Source of the DNA: Candidatus Zambryskibacteria bacterium RIFCSPLOWO2_01_FULL_47_14
GTDB lineage: Bacteria; Patescibacteria; Paceibacteria; UBA9973; Zambryskibacteraceae
NCBI GenBank assembly: GCA_001824005.1
Contig: MHWG01000021.1
Span: forward strand, 39,316-65,626
Direction: 5' to 3'
Length of the DNA: 26,311 nucleotides
In this document: positions 8,144-16,600 of the stretch, one piece after another
Layout: every line of letters begins with the position of its first letter
Numbering within the stretch: the first letter of the stretch is position 1
Made by a program: the position numbers and the translations under genes
The notes under the pieces: generated by a model
What the model saw: the letters and a program-made list of their open reading frames with translations, nothing else
Told to the model about the DNA's origin: nothing
Database searches by the model: none

Positions 8144-9497
8144 TCGGCTTACGGTAGGGCTCGAGATACATGCTGAACTGAAGACCAGAACCAAGATGTT
8201 CTGCGATTCTAAGAACGATCCAAATGAAGTGCGGCCGAATGTAAACATCTGCCCGGTTTGCATGGGCTACCCGGGCACTCTGCCTGTCATCAACAAAGAA
8301 GCCATAAGGGCGGTGTTGCGCCTGGGGGCGGCCGTTCTCGGCAAGCTGGCGGATTATACTGAATTCGACCGGAAAAATTATTTTTATCCCGACATTCCCA
8401 AGGGCTATCAGATAAGTCAATACAAGCATCCTTTGGTCAGCGGAGGAGAGCTTGCGGGCGTTAAATTGACGCGTGTGCATTTAGAAGAAGATACAGCAAG
8501 GTCATTGCATGACAAAGGAGATGAGAGCTTGATCGACTTCAACAGAGCGGGGATTCCGCTTATGGAATTGGTTACTGAGCCGGTAATAACAAGCGCCGCG
8601 GATGCGGTAAAATTTGCCAAAGAATTGCAATTGCTCCTGAACTATCTGGATATCGCGGAGGCGAATATGGAGAAGGGAGAAATGAGAGTCGAAGCAAACA
8701 TATCCGTATCAAGGTCAGACCTTAAGAATGATTCCAAGGTCGGACCCTTGGGTACGAAAGTGGAGGTTAAAAACCTGAATTCATTCAGAGCTGTTGGCAA
8801 GGCTATCGAATATGAATATAAGAGACAAGTGGAAATTCTTGAAAGCGGGGAGAAAGTGGTGCAGGAAACGCGAGGCTGGGACGAGAATAAGTCTGAAACG
8901 TTCTCGCAAAGAGCCAAGGAAGAATCTCATGACTACCGTTATTTCCCGGATCCGGATTTGCCAAAACTCTTTATCAAAGAGTTGAATTTCGATTTAACTC
9001 TTCCTGAACTCCCGTGGGAGAAAAGGCACCGCCTTTTGAAGCTGGGCATTTCGGCAGAGCACGCCGAAATTTACGTAACCCAGCCGGGGTGGGGTGGCTA
9101 CTTTGAAGAGGTGGCAAGCCAACTTGGCGGTTGGACCGCCAAGTTGGTACTGGCTTCTAATTACATTACTTCAGAATTGAAGGAGCCTATCGATGCCAAA
9201 GAATTTGCAGAAGTTATTAATATGATCTCAAGCGGAGAGCTTTCTTCAAAAGGAGCAAAGGCGGTTTTGAAGATAATAGGAGAAAAAAGCGGGGAGGCGA
9301 GGAAAATAGCGGAAGAAAATAATTTGCTCCAGGAGAGCGATAGGGGAGTATTGGACAAAATTGTGAACGAAGTTTTATCCGAAAACAAAGAAGCTCCCAT
9401 TCCGTATCTGGTTGGTCAAGTTATTAAAAAGACTGGCGGGAAGGCCAATCCAGTTATTGTTCAAGAATTATTGTTGGAGAGGAGAATAAAGGGATAA
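8127..9497 (+). CDS. gatB: Asp-tRNA(Asn)/Glu-tRNA(Gln) amidotransferase subunit B
   Basis: 456 aa. The N-terminus YRLTVGLEIHAELKT followed by a zinc-binding-like CPVCMGYPGTLPVIN region, IPKGYQISQYKHPL, DFNRAGIPLMELVTEP and DPDLP is typical of GatB. The kinase-like domain transfers the phosphate or amide during conversion of Glu-tRNA(Gln) or Asp-tRNA(Asn); the C-terminal YqeY-like domain binds tRNA. gatA and gatC are not in the window and must lie elsewhere. Translation is coupled to obgE by a 4-nt overlap. The codons at 9119-9147 form a perfect hairpin inside the gene. Confidence 0.97.
   Translation: MKIENYRLTVGLEIHAELKTRTKMFCDSKNDPNEVRPNVNICPVCMGYPGTLPVINKEAIRAVLRLGAAVLGKLADYTEFDRKNYFYPDIPKGYQISQYKHPLVSGGELAGVKLTRVHLEEDTARSLHDKGDESLIDFNRAGIPLMELVTEPVITSAADAVKFAKELQLLLNYLDIAEANMEKGEMRVEANISVSRSDLKNDSKVGPLGTKVEVKNLNSFRAVGKAIEYEYKRQVEILESGEKVVQETRGWDENKSETFSQRAKEESHDYRYFPDPDLPKLFIKELNFDLTLPELPWEKRHRLLKLGISAEHAEIYVTQPGWGGYFEEVASQLGGWTAKLVLASNYITSELKEPIDAKEFAEVINMISSGELSSKGAKAVLKIIGEKSGEARKIAEENNLLQESDRGVLDKIVNEVLSENKEAPIPYLVGQVIKKTGGKANPVIVQELLLERRIKG
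9119..9147. repeat. Perfect 13-bp hairpin inside gatB
   Basis: CCAACTTGGCGGT (9119-9131) and ACCGCCAAGTTGG (9135-9147) pair perfectly around TGG. It is translated as part of SQLGGWTAKLVL. It is far stronger than expected by chance in coding DNA and could be a small palindromic insertion. Confidence 0.75.
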
Positions 9498-9531
9498 AGG
9501 GTAAAAAGGGAGTAAGAGGTATAATGGATTT

Positions 9532-9639
9532 AACCCATTAAACCCATTAAACCCATTAAACCCATTAAACCCATTAAACCCATTAAACCCATTAAACCCA
9601 TTAAACCCATTAAACCCATTAAACCCATTAAACCCATTA
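9532..9639. repeat. Perfect 9-bp minisatellite, 12 copies of AACCCATTA
   Basis: 108 bp made of twelve identical AACCCATTA units with no spacer, between gatB and the broken four-helix-bundle gene. Flanks are poly-purine/pyrimidine (AAAGGG before, CCCTTT after). Unit length is a multiple of three. Confidence 0.95.
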
Positions 9640-9658
9640 TTCCCTTTAGTCCCATTGA

Positions 9659-10200
9659 ATGACCATCAAACCAGCACGGAATCCATACGGATACAGAAAC
9701 CTTCTGGTTTATAAGAAAGCTGACGAGCTCCAGTCTTTATGCGCAGAATTCACAAACACCTTTCCTGGGAGGGAAGATACTTTAATTAAACTTGCTGACC
9801 AGATGAATCGCTCGGCTCGCTCTACAAAACAGAATATTACAGAAGGTTGGAAGAGGATTTCACCGATATTTGGAAAGGGCATTATCCGGAGTTAAAGGGT
9901 TCAATGGGGTTAATGGGTGAAATGGGAGGAAGGGGAGGAGGAAAAAGAGGAGAAATAGGAGATATTGAGAAATTGAAATTCTATCCACTCGATACTTCGT
10001 TGCCGCAAGTTGTTCAACTGAAACTGAGAGCGAAAGAAATTAATTTATTGATTGAGAATTTGCAGAAATCTTTAGTAATAAAAATGTCTTCGAGTATGAC
10101 TTTGCCTGCCGGGGAGAGGATAAGATTGAGAGAACAGGTGGAAGATGATTTCGATCATTGGCTTGCGAATGAGAGAAAGAAATTTGATAAAAGGGATTAA
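9659..10200 (+). pseudogene. Four-helix-bundle (S23/IVP-like) protein gene, frameshifted
   Basis: Two frames carry parts of one protein. Frame one (9659-9895) gives PYGYRNLLVYKKADELQ...QMNRSARSTKQNITEGWKR, the usual start of four-helix-bundle proteins related to the 23S rRNA intervening-sequence protein; it then runs out of family likeness and stops. A second frame from about 9850 to 10200 resumes with EEDFTDIWKGHYPELKG, ...EKLKFYPLDTSLPQVVQLKLRAKEIN..., ending DDFDHWLANERKKF, which fits the C-terminal part of the same family as I remember it. The middle helix segment seems missing at the join (about 9847-9856). The family has no settled function. A G-rich low-complexity insert (about 9893-9960) adds to its decay. 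Two expressed fragments cannot be excluded. Confidence 0.65.
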
Positions 10201-10262
10201 GAGGAGTAATGGGTAAAATGGGAATAAGGGATTAAGAGGAGTAATGGGCAAAATGGGAATAA
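10193..10262. repeat. 35-bp direct repeat, two copies
   Basis: Copies at 10193-10227 and 10228-10262 differ at one base (GGGTAAAA versus GGGCAAAA). The first covers the stop codon of the broken upstream gene. Confidence 0.85.
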
Positions 10263-10357
10263 GTGATTAATGGGTGAAGGGGGACAAGGGAGAGGGAAAA
10301 TGTCTCACCGCTTTATTTTTTACCCCCCCATTATCCCCATTACTCCCCTTATCCCCG
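10228..10357. repeat. Long imperfect inverted repeat between convergent genes
   Basis: The second 35-bp copy (GGAGTAATGGG core) matches the reverse complement of about 10326-10354 (CCCATTACTCC-like core). The transcript could form a hairpin with a loop of about 70 nt. It lies between the broken plus-strand gene and the minus-strand regulator, so a two-way transcription stop is possible. Confidence 0.55.
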
Positions 10358-10372
10358 TTAGTTCATTAGGAT

Positions 10373-10621
10373 TTATTCCTCGAGATGCTGGATCGTTAGT
10401 TTTTTGATTTGTTTTCTGGCGTTCGATTTGTCCGTGCCGCTTTCGATGTCCTCGATTATGTGTTCTAGTGCAGAAAGTTTGTAAACCCGATAATTATTCA
10501 TAGGGTGTCTCTGGGCCCGGAATTTGCCCGATTTATCCCAGTTCCGAAGAGTGAGGGGAGAGACCCCTAGTATCTCGGCCGCTTCCTTGATGGAGAAATA
10601 TATCTCTTGGGTCATAAACAT
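10373..10621 (-). CDS. Small MerR/excisionase-type helix-turn-helix protein
   Basis: 82 aa on the minus strand, start at 10621 (alternative ATG at 10615). IYFSIKEAAEILGVSPLTLRNWDKSGKFRAQRHPMNNYRVYKLSALEHII is a winged helix-turn-helix of the MerR N-terminal/excisionase type; no effector-binding domain follows, only a short charged tail. Proteins of this size serve as transcription regulators or recombination directionality factors. It diverges from lepB across about 65-107 bp and could control that gene and the fibre genes beyond it; an inverted repeat covers the lepB leader/start. No recombinase is nearby, so regulator is the more likely role. Confidence 0.8.
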   Translation of the reverse strand: MFMTQEIYFSIKEAAEILGVSPLTLRNWDKSGKFRAQRHPMNNYRVYKLSALEHIIEDIESGTDKSNARKQIKKLTIQHLEE

Positions 10622-10661
10622 TAATAATTTAGCATATGTGTTAATATGTACAAGCGTATGA

Positions 10662-10730
10662 ATCCCGTTAGAAGTTTAATAAACATATGTATGGCAACAA
10701 TATTATTACAAGTAAAACTTCTAATGGGAT
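10662..10730. promoter_or_regulatory. 16-bp inverted repeat (15/16) around the lepB start
   Basis: ATCCCGTTAGAAGTTT at 10662-10677 and AAACTTCTAATGGGAT at 10715-10730 are reverse complements except for one base, with a 37-bp spacer. They flank the upstream lepB ATG (10687) and the right arm runs into the alternative ATG at 10729. It could be an operator for the divergent regulator or an RNA hairpin. Confidence 0.6.
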
Positions 10731-11247
10731 GAAGCTTAAGATTCTATCAGTCTTTTTAGTAGCTTTTGCCGGCGCACTAGTTGTTAGAACTTTTGTGCTC
10801 GAAGGATTCATCGTCATCGGCGATTCGATGGAACCGGCTATACGTTCCGGAGATTACGTTTTCATAAATAAATTGGCGTTCACTCGCAGGGAGCCACAGC
10901 GCGAAGAAGTAATTGTAGCTTCCTCAAGAGACGGCCAGAGGATTATAAAAAGAGTCATCGGCCTTCCGGGTGAACGCATAACTATTGAGAATGGCAGGAT
11001 CATAGTCAGGTCTGCTCGTACTGATCCGGGGAAAGAACTTGAAGAAATTTATTTAAACCAAGGACAAACCTCCTCCACCACGGGCATATCTCTCATAAAA
11101 CTCGATCCGGGAGAGTACTTCGCTCTTGGAGACAATAGAAACGTGAGTATTGATTCCAGAGAACTTGGGCCGATTGATAAATGGGATATAAAAGGAAAAG
11201 TTATTGGAAGTCTTAACATTATTCATTTTACATATAAAGGTTTTTAA
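10687..11247 (+). CDS. lepB: Signal peptidase I
   Basis: Cleaves signal peptides from exported proteins at the outer face of the membrane. One N-terminal membrane segment (ILSVFLVAFAGALVVRTF) precedes box B VIGDSMEPAIRSGDYVFINKL with the catalytic Ser, box D RIIKRVIGLPGE with the catalytic Lys, and box E ALGDNRNVSIDSRELGPI. The coordinates use ATG 10687 (186 aa); ATG 10729 (172 aa; Ser33, Lys74) begins right before the membrane helix as in most family members and may be the true start. That choice decides whether the inverted repeat is leader or coding. It lies just before two giant secreted fibres. Confidence 0.95.
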   Translation: MYGNNIITSKTSNGMKLKILSVFLVAFAGALVVRTFVLEGFIVIGDSMEPAIRSGDYVFINKLAFTRREPQREEVIVASSRDGQRIIKRVIGLPGERITIENGRIIVRSARTDPGKELEEIYLNQGQTSSTTGISLIKLDPGEYFALGDNRNVSIDSRELGPIDKWDIKGKVIGSLNIIHFTYKGF

Positions 11248-11300
11248 ATCTTTCTAAGTATAGATTATTAAGGTTTATAAGACTTCACGTAGGTAAAGTT

Positions 11301-11412
11301 TCAAATTTTTAGTTCTCAATTTTACAATTTTCATTGAATTTTCAATGTTTATTGTTTGAAAATTAGTTTATTGGCAATTGATTGAGAATTCAAAATTGGG
11401 AATTGGAAATTT
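11301..11412 (-). repeat. AT-rich dispersed element, near full-length copy, reverse orientation
   Basis: Matches, on the opposite strand, the ~105-bp element at 16601-16708: the words AATTTTCATTGAATTTTCAATG, TTTGAAAATTA, ATTGG and ATTGAGAATT occur in the same order. It fills most of the space between lepB and the first fibre gene. Confidence 0.65.
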
Positions 11413-11458
11413 CGGCTTTAGTTGTCCCCATTTTTTATGTGTAAGGCTGAGTTCCCAA

Positions 11459-14400
11459 ATGTATAATAAATACAACGTGAAAGATGAACCGATACAGGAT
11501 ATCGGCACAACAAAAAACCAGTTAGCAAGACCGGAAGAAAGCGCAAAGTGGCTTTCGATGTCGGATGCTGCGCTTCTTACTCCTTACAGCGCGGAATACC
11601 TATCGCTTCTTGCCCGTAAGAAAAAAATTGCTTCCAAAAAAATCGGCAACGCTTGGTACACGACGAAAGCCGAACTTGACTCTTACATGCGGCGACAGAT
11701 GGTGCGGGTGCAGATTTCGAATGGCTCGAAGAACGAAACTTTTTCCGAGCTTGAGCCATGGCGATCTTACGGTCAAGACGTCAGAAAATATTTGCTTGAA
11801 AATGAGCTTGCGGCTCCGCCTGTTTATACCGCGCATGTAGAGCAGGCTCTGGAGAAAGTGCTGGACAAAAAATTTCCAATTTCCAATGAAAATTCTAAAT
11901 TAAAAATTGAAAATTTCCCGGGGACCAAGCATTTCAAAGTCGCTACATCAAGCAAAGTTCTTATTGCGGCGACGCTTGCGGCGATTGTACTCTTCTCCAT
12001 ACTGCCGGTGCCGTTCGTCTTCAGTTTCGTCAGCCGCTCTGTCGATTATGTGAGAGAAGCCATCAACGACGCCAACACCGTCATGGGTTTCCGTCCCGGC
12101 ACTCACGCCAACGAAATTCTCCTCCTCGACAAAGAAGGCAATATCTCGATCATGGGCCACATCGAGACCGAAGGCCAGCTGAAATCATTTGTTGTTCAAG
12201 GCATAGCGCCGATCGTGGTGGACTCAACCACCACGGTAGAGAATCTCTCCGCCGACAGCGTGGACGGAACCTCTTCGGAAGAATTCACGCTGGCCTTCGT
12301 GACCGAGAACGGCAACGTAACGGCGGAAGACGTGTATCTTAACGGCAATGTCGAAGTAGGCTCTACTCTAGAAGTAAAAGGCGCTACCGAACTGCTCTCG
12401 ACGCTTGAGGTCAAGAATTCACTTAAAGTATGGGGAGAGGCCGAATTTAAACAGGCACTCGAAGTGATGGGTCCGGCATATTTCGAAATGTTGGTTACTC
12501 TGGCCAATGACGCCAAGATCAAAGGCAATCTCGAAGTCGATAAGAACATCACGGTCAAAGGCGGTGTTGAATCTCAAAGTTCCATTATCGGCAAGGGCGG
12601 TTTATTCGGCCGGCTCGGCGTCTCCGGAAGCTTCTCGGCCGGCGGCAAAATCACTCTCGGCAGTGATGACGAGACGCTCACCATCAATGCCAAGAATGTC
12701 ACCATCGATAGCGTCGGCAACGCCGCCTTCGATGGCTCTCTTGGCGCCCTAAGTTTGTCCGTAACCGATCTCTCCGCGACTAATGCTACAACGACGAATC
12801 TCTTCTCCACCACCGCCTCATCTACGAATTTGTTTTTCACCACTGGCAATGGTGGCAACTTCACTTCCACCGGTCTTGGCACTCTTGCAAACCTCTTGCT
12901 CAATGCTTCCAGCACTTTGCAGAATTTCACTTTTGTAAACGCCACCGGCACTGCTGCCACCACCACCAACCTCTTCTCAACCACCGCAAGCTCCACCAAC
13001 TTATTCTTCACGACCGGGAACGGTGGCAACTTCACTTCCACCGGTCTTGGCACTCTTGCAAACCTCTTGCTCAATGCTTCCAGCACTTTGCAGAATTTCA
13101 CTTTTGTTAACGCCACCGGTACCTCGGCGACGACGACAAGCCTGTTCTCGTCGCAAGTCACAGGAACCAATATCCAAAGTACAAATCTTGACTTCACTAG
13201 TGCTACTGGCACCTCGGCTACCACTACAAACTTCTTCAGCACCACCGCTTCTTCTACCAATCTTTTCTCCAACAACTTTAATTTCGGCGCTGGTTCGATT
13301 AATGCCTTGACTCTCACCGGCCACACAGTCGCCTCTCTAGGCAATCTCAATATAGGTTCATCCGGAACAAGGTTCGGTACCATTTACGCCGACATCGTGG
13401 ATGCGACCAGTCTGGTCGGCACTGTTGTGACAGGAAGCACTTCCGCGAATGACTGGACGATCAACAGCGATAACGCGACCGCTGATACGGAGAATATGAC
13501 TCTAGCCTTTGAAAGGGGCAGTGCCACTCCCAACGCACTTCTCACTTGGGACTCCGCCAATGATCGCTTCACCTTCAACTCTGATGTGGCTGTCCTCTCA
13601 GGCATCGGCAATGGCTCGCTTCTCGTCAATAGTTCCACCACCCTCCAGAACTTCACCTTCGTAAACGCCACCGGCACCTCTGCCACGACAACAAACTTCT
13701 TCACCACAAACGCTTCCTCCACAGACTTCCGTTCCAACACGGGAACATTCGGAACACTCTCCGGCGGTTCGCTCACAGTCTCAAACCTCACTTCCGGCCG
13801 CATACCCTTCGCCTCTACTGCCGGACTTCTCTCTGATTCCACCGGTCTTCTTTGGGATAACACCCTCTCCAGACTTACTGCCACCAATGCAATCTTTACT
13901 ACTTCCACTACTACTTCCGCTACTTCCACCAACTCATTCGCTACCACAGCGTCTTCTACAAATCTCTTTGCCACCGCACTCACAGCAGGGGACTCTACTC
14001 TAGGCGCCATCACTTCAGGCTTGATAAACTCCCAAACCATTTCCTCTGCCGCCAACTTTACTGGAACTCTCACCGTTACTGGTGGTCTCTCTACTCTTTC
14101 CAATCTTCTCCTCACCGGCTCATCCACCCTCCAGAACTTCACCTTCGTAAACGCCACCGGCACCTCTGCCACGACAACAAACTTCTTTGCTACTACTGCA
14201 TCAAGCACAAATCTTTTCTCCTCACTTCTCACCGTTGGAGGGAATGGTTTGGTAATTGATTCAAGCAGAAATGTGGGGATTGGGACGACTTCTCCTCAAA
14301 CCAAGCTCCATGTGTATAACAACTCTGGTGATGGAGCAGTAAGAGTAGAAGGAAGTACGACTAATTCTGGCTACATAAACTTCCGCGATGCATCTGCTGC

Positions 14401-16600
14401 AAACTCGAATGCTTATATAGGAGTAGAGAATAGCACTGGAGGTAATATAATTAGTGGTACAACAGCTTACAGCGCAGCATTTGGAACCGCTGGAGCGAAG
14501 AGTCTCCACCTTGGCACCAATAACGCAACTCGCCTTACCATAGACTCTTCCGGCAACGTTGGCATCGGGACGACCACTCCCAACAACATAATCGACGTTT
14601 ACTCGACCTCGAAGAGCGCCGTTGGCTTCTCCGGCGCTTCCGGCTCAACATACAAATGGACTCTAGGCATGGATGTCTCGAATGGCGGGAGATTCTCCGT
14701 TGCTTCATCTACCGCGCTTGGCACCACGGACAGATTGGTGATCGACGGCAACGGCAACGTCGGCATCGGGACGACGAATCCGGGAAGCAAACTTGCTGTA
14801 AATGGCAGTTTCGCCATACTTGGATCTGTGGAAGACACCAGTCAGGATGCGACCGGAGGCACTATTACTCATAGCGGCGGATACACGATCCACACTTTCA
14901 CCTCCAGCGGCACATTCACCATGAATAGTGCAAGTACATCAGTTGAAGTACTAGTTATCGGCGGCGGCGGCGGCGGATTCGGCAATAGAGGCGGCGGCGG
15001 CGGCGCCGGAGGTTATCAGTATAATGCCAACTATTCCGTTAGTGCTCAAGCATATACTGTTACCGTGGGTGCTGGCGGAGCGGCAGGAAACTGGAATCAA
15101 ACGCCAGGATCTTCAAATGATGGCGGCAACTCAGTCTTTGGTACCATTACAGCCACCGGCGGCGGTTCCGGAGGCGTCCCAACCCAAGGTGAAAACGGAC
15201 GTAATGGTGGAAGCGGTGGAGGTGCCGCTGGTGGAGATGGTGATCCCGGCTCTGGTGGTACTGGCGGAACTGGATCGCAAGGTAGTAATGGAGGTAATGG
15301 TGGCTCCAATGCTGGAGCAGGTGGTGGAGGTGCGAGTGCTGCCGGTGCATCGGTAACCGATGGAGCTCCAAAAGATGGTGGGAATGGCGGAGCCGGTACA
15401 GCTAATTCAATTTCAGGTGCATCGGTAACATATGCCGGCGGCGGCGGTGGAGGTGGCTCAAAAGCAGGTGATTGTACAGGATCTGTGAGTGGCGGCACAG
15501 GGGGTGCTGGCGGCGGCGGAAACGGTAGCACCGGTAATGGTAGCAATGGTACAGCTAACACCGGTGGCGGCGGTGGAGGTGGAGGTTCGACAGGCGGCAC
15601 TGGTTGCGGAGGTAACGGCGGTCTGACCGAAGGCGGTGCGGGCGGTTCTGGTATTGTTATCATTCGTTATCGCACCCCTACGGGTATCGGAAGCATTTTT
15701 ACCATCACTTCTGCTGGACTTGTCGGCATCGGGACGACAGCTCCCGACTCAATCAAGCTTGACGTGGAGGACGACATCGAAGTCGGCACCGGCACAACCG
15801 GTTGTGTCCGCGATGCCGACAACACCACCCTGGTCGGTTCCTGCGTCTCGGATGAACGGCTTAAGAAAAATATTACGGAGCTTTCCTCCGATACTTTAGA
15901 GAAGGTCGCGAAGCTCCGTCCAGTCATTTTCGAATGGCGAAACGATGAATACCCGTGGCTTAATGGTCAGCCGGGTATGAATTACGGTCTCATCGCTCAA
16001 GAGGTGGAAGAAGTTTTCCCGGATATGGTCAATATGGATGATAAAGACTTTAAGCGAGTTTCCTACGACATTAGTTTGACCATGCGTCTGCTCCAAGCCA
16101 TCAAAGAACTTTATGCCGAGCTTCTAGCTCTAAGAGATGAAATGCTTGCCTTCGCGGAACGCTTCGTTTCGAAGGAAATTGTGGCTACCGAGAAGATATG
16201 CATCGGCAATACCTGTGTCAACGAGCAGCAGTTGATAGATCTGCTTGCCTCGACCGGAGTGGTGACGTATGCGGAGACGAGAGAGACAACCAATGACCAA
16301 CAACCAACGACTAACGACCAACAATCGACGGCTACTTCGACTCCGGCAACTACTGAACAGACAACCAACGATCAACAACCTACAACCAACGACGAAGAAC
16401 CGACCACGGAAGAAACACAAGGAGATACGTTGAACGGCAGCGCAGCGCGTATCGAAAGTACGTCTGACGTCAGCGCGGATGACATAGAAGACACGCAGCC
16501 CGAGACGATACCCGCGGCGCAGACGAATAACGAATCTACTGCGGAATCCGCTTCGGAACCAGTACCGGCAGGGGAACCGACAGTAACAACGACAGAATAA
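11459..16600 (+). CDS. Giant membrane-anchored fibre: HTH + TM + tail-fibre repeats + Gly-rich + S74 chaperone
   Basis: 1713 aa from ATG 11459; a GTG at 11477 is also possible because a TATAAT box lies at 11462-11467. Order: helix-turn-helix of excisionase type (about 30-80: WLSMSDAALLTPYSAEYLSL...KIGNAWYTTKAEL); an in-frame AT-rich repeat; one membrane segment (about 167-190); beta-helix-like hexad repeats (LEVKGATELLSTLEV); about seven ATTTN.F.TTASSTNLF repeats; several NVGIGTT(S/T)P motifs typical of phage tail proteins; a Gly-rich sandwich domain (1162-1404) ending GGSGIVIIRY; a Peptidase_S74 chaperone domain with the Ser-Lys dyad in SDERLK (S1464, K1469); a two-Cys motif (C1581, C1586); and a Thr/Gln/Glu-rich tail. 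S74 domains trimerise fibres and cut themselves off. Topology should be N-in, C-out. Likely a surface adhesin; a signalling role for the HTH is speculation. Confidence 0.85.
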   Translation: MYNKYNVKDEPIQDIGTTKNQLARPEESAKWLSMSDAALLTPYSAEYLSLLARKKKIASKKIGNAWYTTKAELDSYMRRQMVRVQISNGSKNETFSELEPWRSYGQDVRKYLLENELAAPPVYTAHVEQALEKVLDKKFPISNENSKLKIENFPGTKHFKVATSSKVLIAATLAAIVLFSILPVPFVFSFVSRSVDYVREAINDANTVMGFRPGTHANEILLLDKEGNISIMGHIETEGQLKSFVVQGIAPIVVDSTTTVENLSADSVDGTSSEEFTLAFVTENGNVTAEDVYLNGNVEVGSTLEVKGATELLSTLEVKNSLKVWGEAEFKQALEVMGPAYFEMLVTLANDAKIKGNLEVDKNITVKGGVESQSSIIGKGGLFGRLGVSGSFSAGGKITLGSDDETLTINAKNVTIDSVGNAAFDGSLGALSLSVTDLSATNATTTNLFSTTASSTNLFFTTGNGGNFTSTGLGTLANLLLNASSTLQNFTFVNATGTAATTTNLFSTTASSTNLFFTTGNGGNFTSTGLGTLANLLLNASSTLQNFTFVNATGTSATTTSLFSSQVTGTNIQSTNLDFTSATGTSATTTNFFSTTASSTNLFSNNFNFGAGSINALTLTGHTVASLGNLNIGSSGTRFGTIYADIVDATSLVGTVVTGSTSANDWTINSDNATADTENMTLAFERGSATPNALLTWDSANDRFTFNSDVAVLSGIGNGSLLVNSSTTLQNFTFVNATGTSATTTNFFTTNASSTDFRSNTGTFGTLSGGSLTVSNLTSGRIPFASTAGLLSDSTGLLWDNTLSRLTATNAIFTTSTTTSATSTNSFATTASSTNLFATALTAGDSTLGAITSGLINSQTISSAANFTGTLTVTGGLSTLSNLLLTGSSTLQNFTFVNATGTSATTTNFFATTASSTNLFSSLLTVGGNGLVIDSSRNVGIGTTSPQTKLHVYNNSGDGAVRVEGSTTNSGYINFRDASAANSNAYIGVENSTGGNIISGTTAYSAAFGTAGAKSLHLGTNNATRLTIDSSGNVGIGTTTPNNIIDVYSTSKSAVGFSGASGSTYKWTLGMDVSNGGRFSVASSTALGTTDRLVIDGNGNVGIGTTNPGSKLAVNGSFAILGSVEDTSQDATGGTITHSGGYTIHTFTSSGTFTMNSASTSVEVLVIGGGGGGFGNRGGGGGAGGYQYNANYSVSAQAYTVTVGAGGAAGNWNQTPGSSNDGGNSVFGTITATGGGSGGVPTQGENGRNGGSGGGAAGGDGDPGSGGTGGTGSQGSNGGNGGSNAGAGGGGASAAGASVTDGAPKDGGNGGAGTANSISGASVTYAGGGGGGGSKAGDCTGSVSGGTGGAGGGGNGSTGNGSNGTANTGGGGGGGGSTGGTGCGGNGGLTEGGAGGSGIVIIRYRTPTGIGSIFTITSAGLVGIGTTAPDSIKLDVEDDIEVGTGTTGCVRDADNTTLVGSCVSDERLKKNITELSSDTLEKVAKLRPVIFEWRNDEYPWLNGQPGMNYGLIAQEVEEVFPDMVNMDDKDFKRVSYDISLTMRLLQAIKELYAELLALRDEMLAFAERFVSKEIVATEKICIGNTCVNEQQLIDLLASTGVVTYAETRETTNDQQPTTNDQQSTATSTPATTEQTTNDQQPTTNDEEPTTEETQGDTLNGSAARIESTSDVSADDIEDTQPETIPAAQTNNESTAESASEPVPAGEPTVTTTE
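11462..11467 (+). promoter_or_regulatory. TATAAT box at the start of the first fibre gene
   Basis: The context AATGTATAAT followed by A/G-A-n-TACA is shared with the region upstream of the second fibre gene (16880). No good -35 is seen. If used, transcription would start near 11474, just before the GTG at 11477, giving a leaderless mRNA. Confidence 0.4.
11871..11917. repeat. AT-rich dispersed element inside the first fibre gene
   Basis: AATTTCCAATTTCCAATG followed by AAAATTCTAAATT and AAAATTGAAAATTT is translated in frame (FPISNENSKLKIENF) between the HTH and membrane parts. It looks like an in-frame insertion into a linker. Confidence 0.7.
12851..13192. repeat. 171-bp tandem duplication in the fibre gene
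   Basis: The sequence from 12851 recurs 171 bp (57 codons) later from 13022, with about 86 bases identical from GGTGGCAACTTCACTTCC onward. Further, more diverged copies of the same coding words occur at 13640, 14130 and, in the next gene, 17910-18040. Confidence 0.8.

Noticed and set aside
9532..9639. CRISPR-like array
   Set aside because: Units are 9 bp and directly adjacent with no spacers; this is a minisatellite.
11378..11458. Upstream TTG start for the first fibre gene
   Set aside because: The extra 27 codons come from the AT-rich repeat and have no family likeness; ATG 11459 or GTG 11477 is preferred.
13384..14232. Minus-strand reading frame of 282 codons, and one of 269 codons at 12574-13383
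   Set aside because: Antisense shadows of the Thr/Ser-rich fibre repeats, low-complexity Val/Glu-rich translation with no domain.
15097..15663. Minus-strand proline-rich reading frame (188 codons)
   Set aside because: It is the reverse complement of the Gly-rich domain (GGN codons read as proline); no independent start signal or family likeness.
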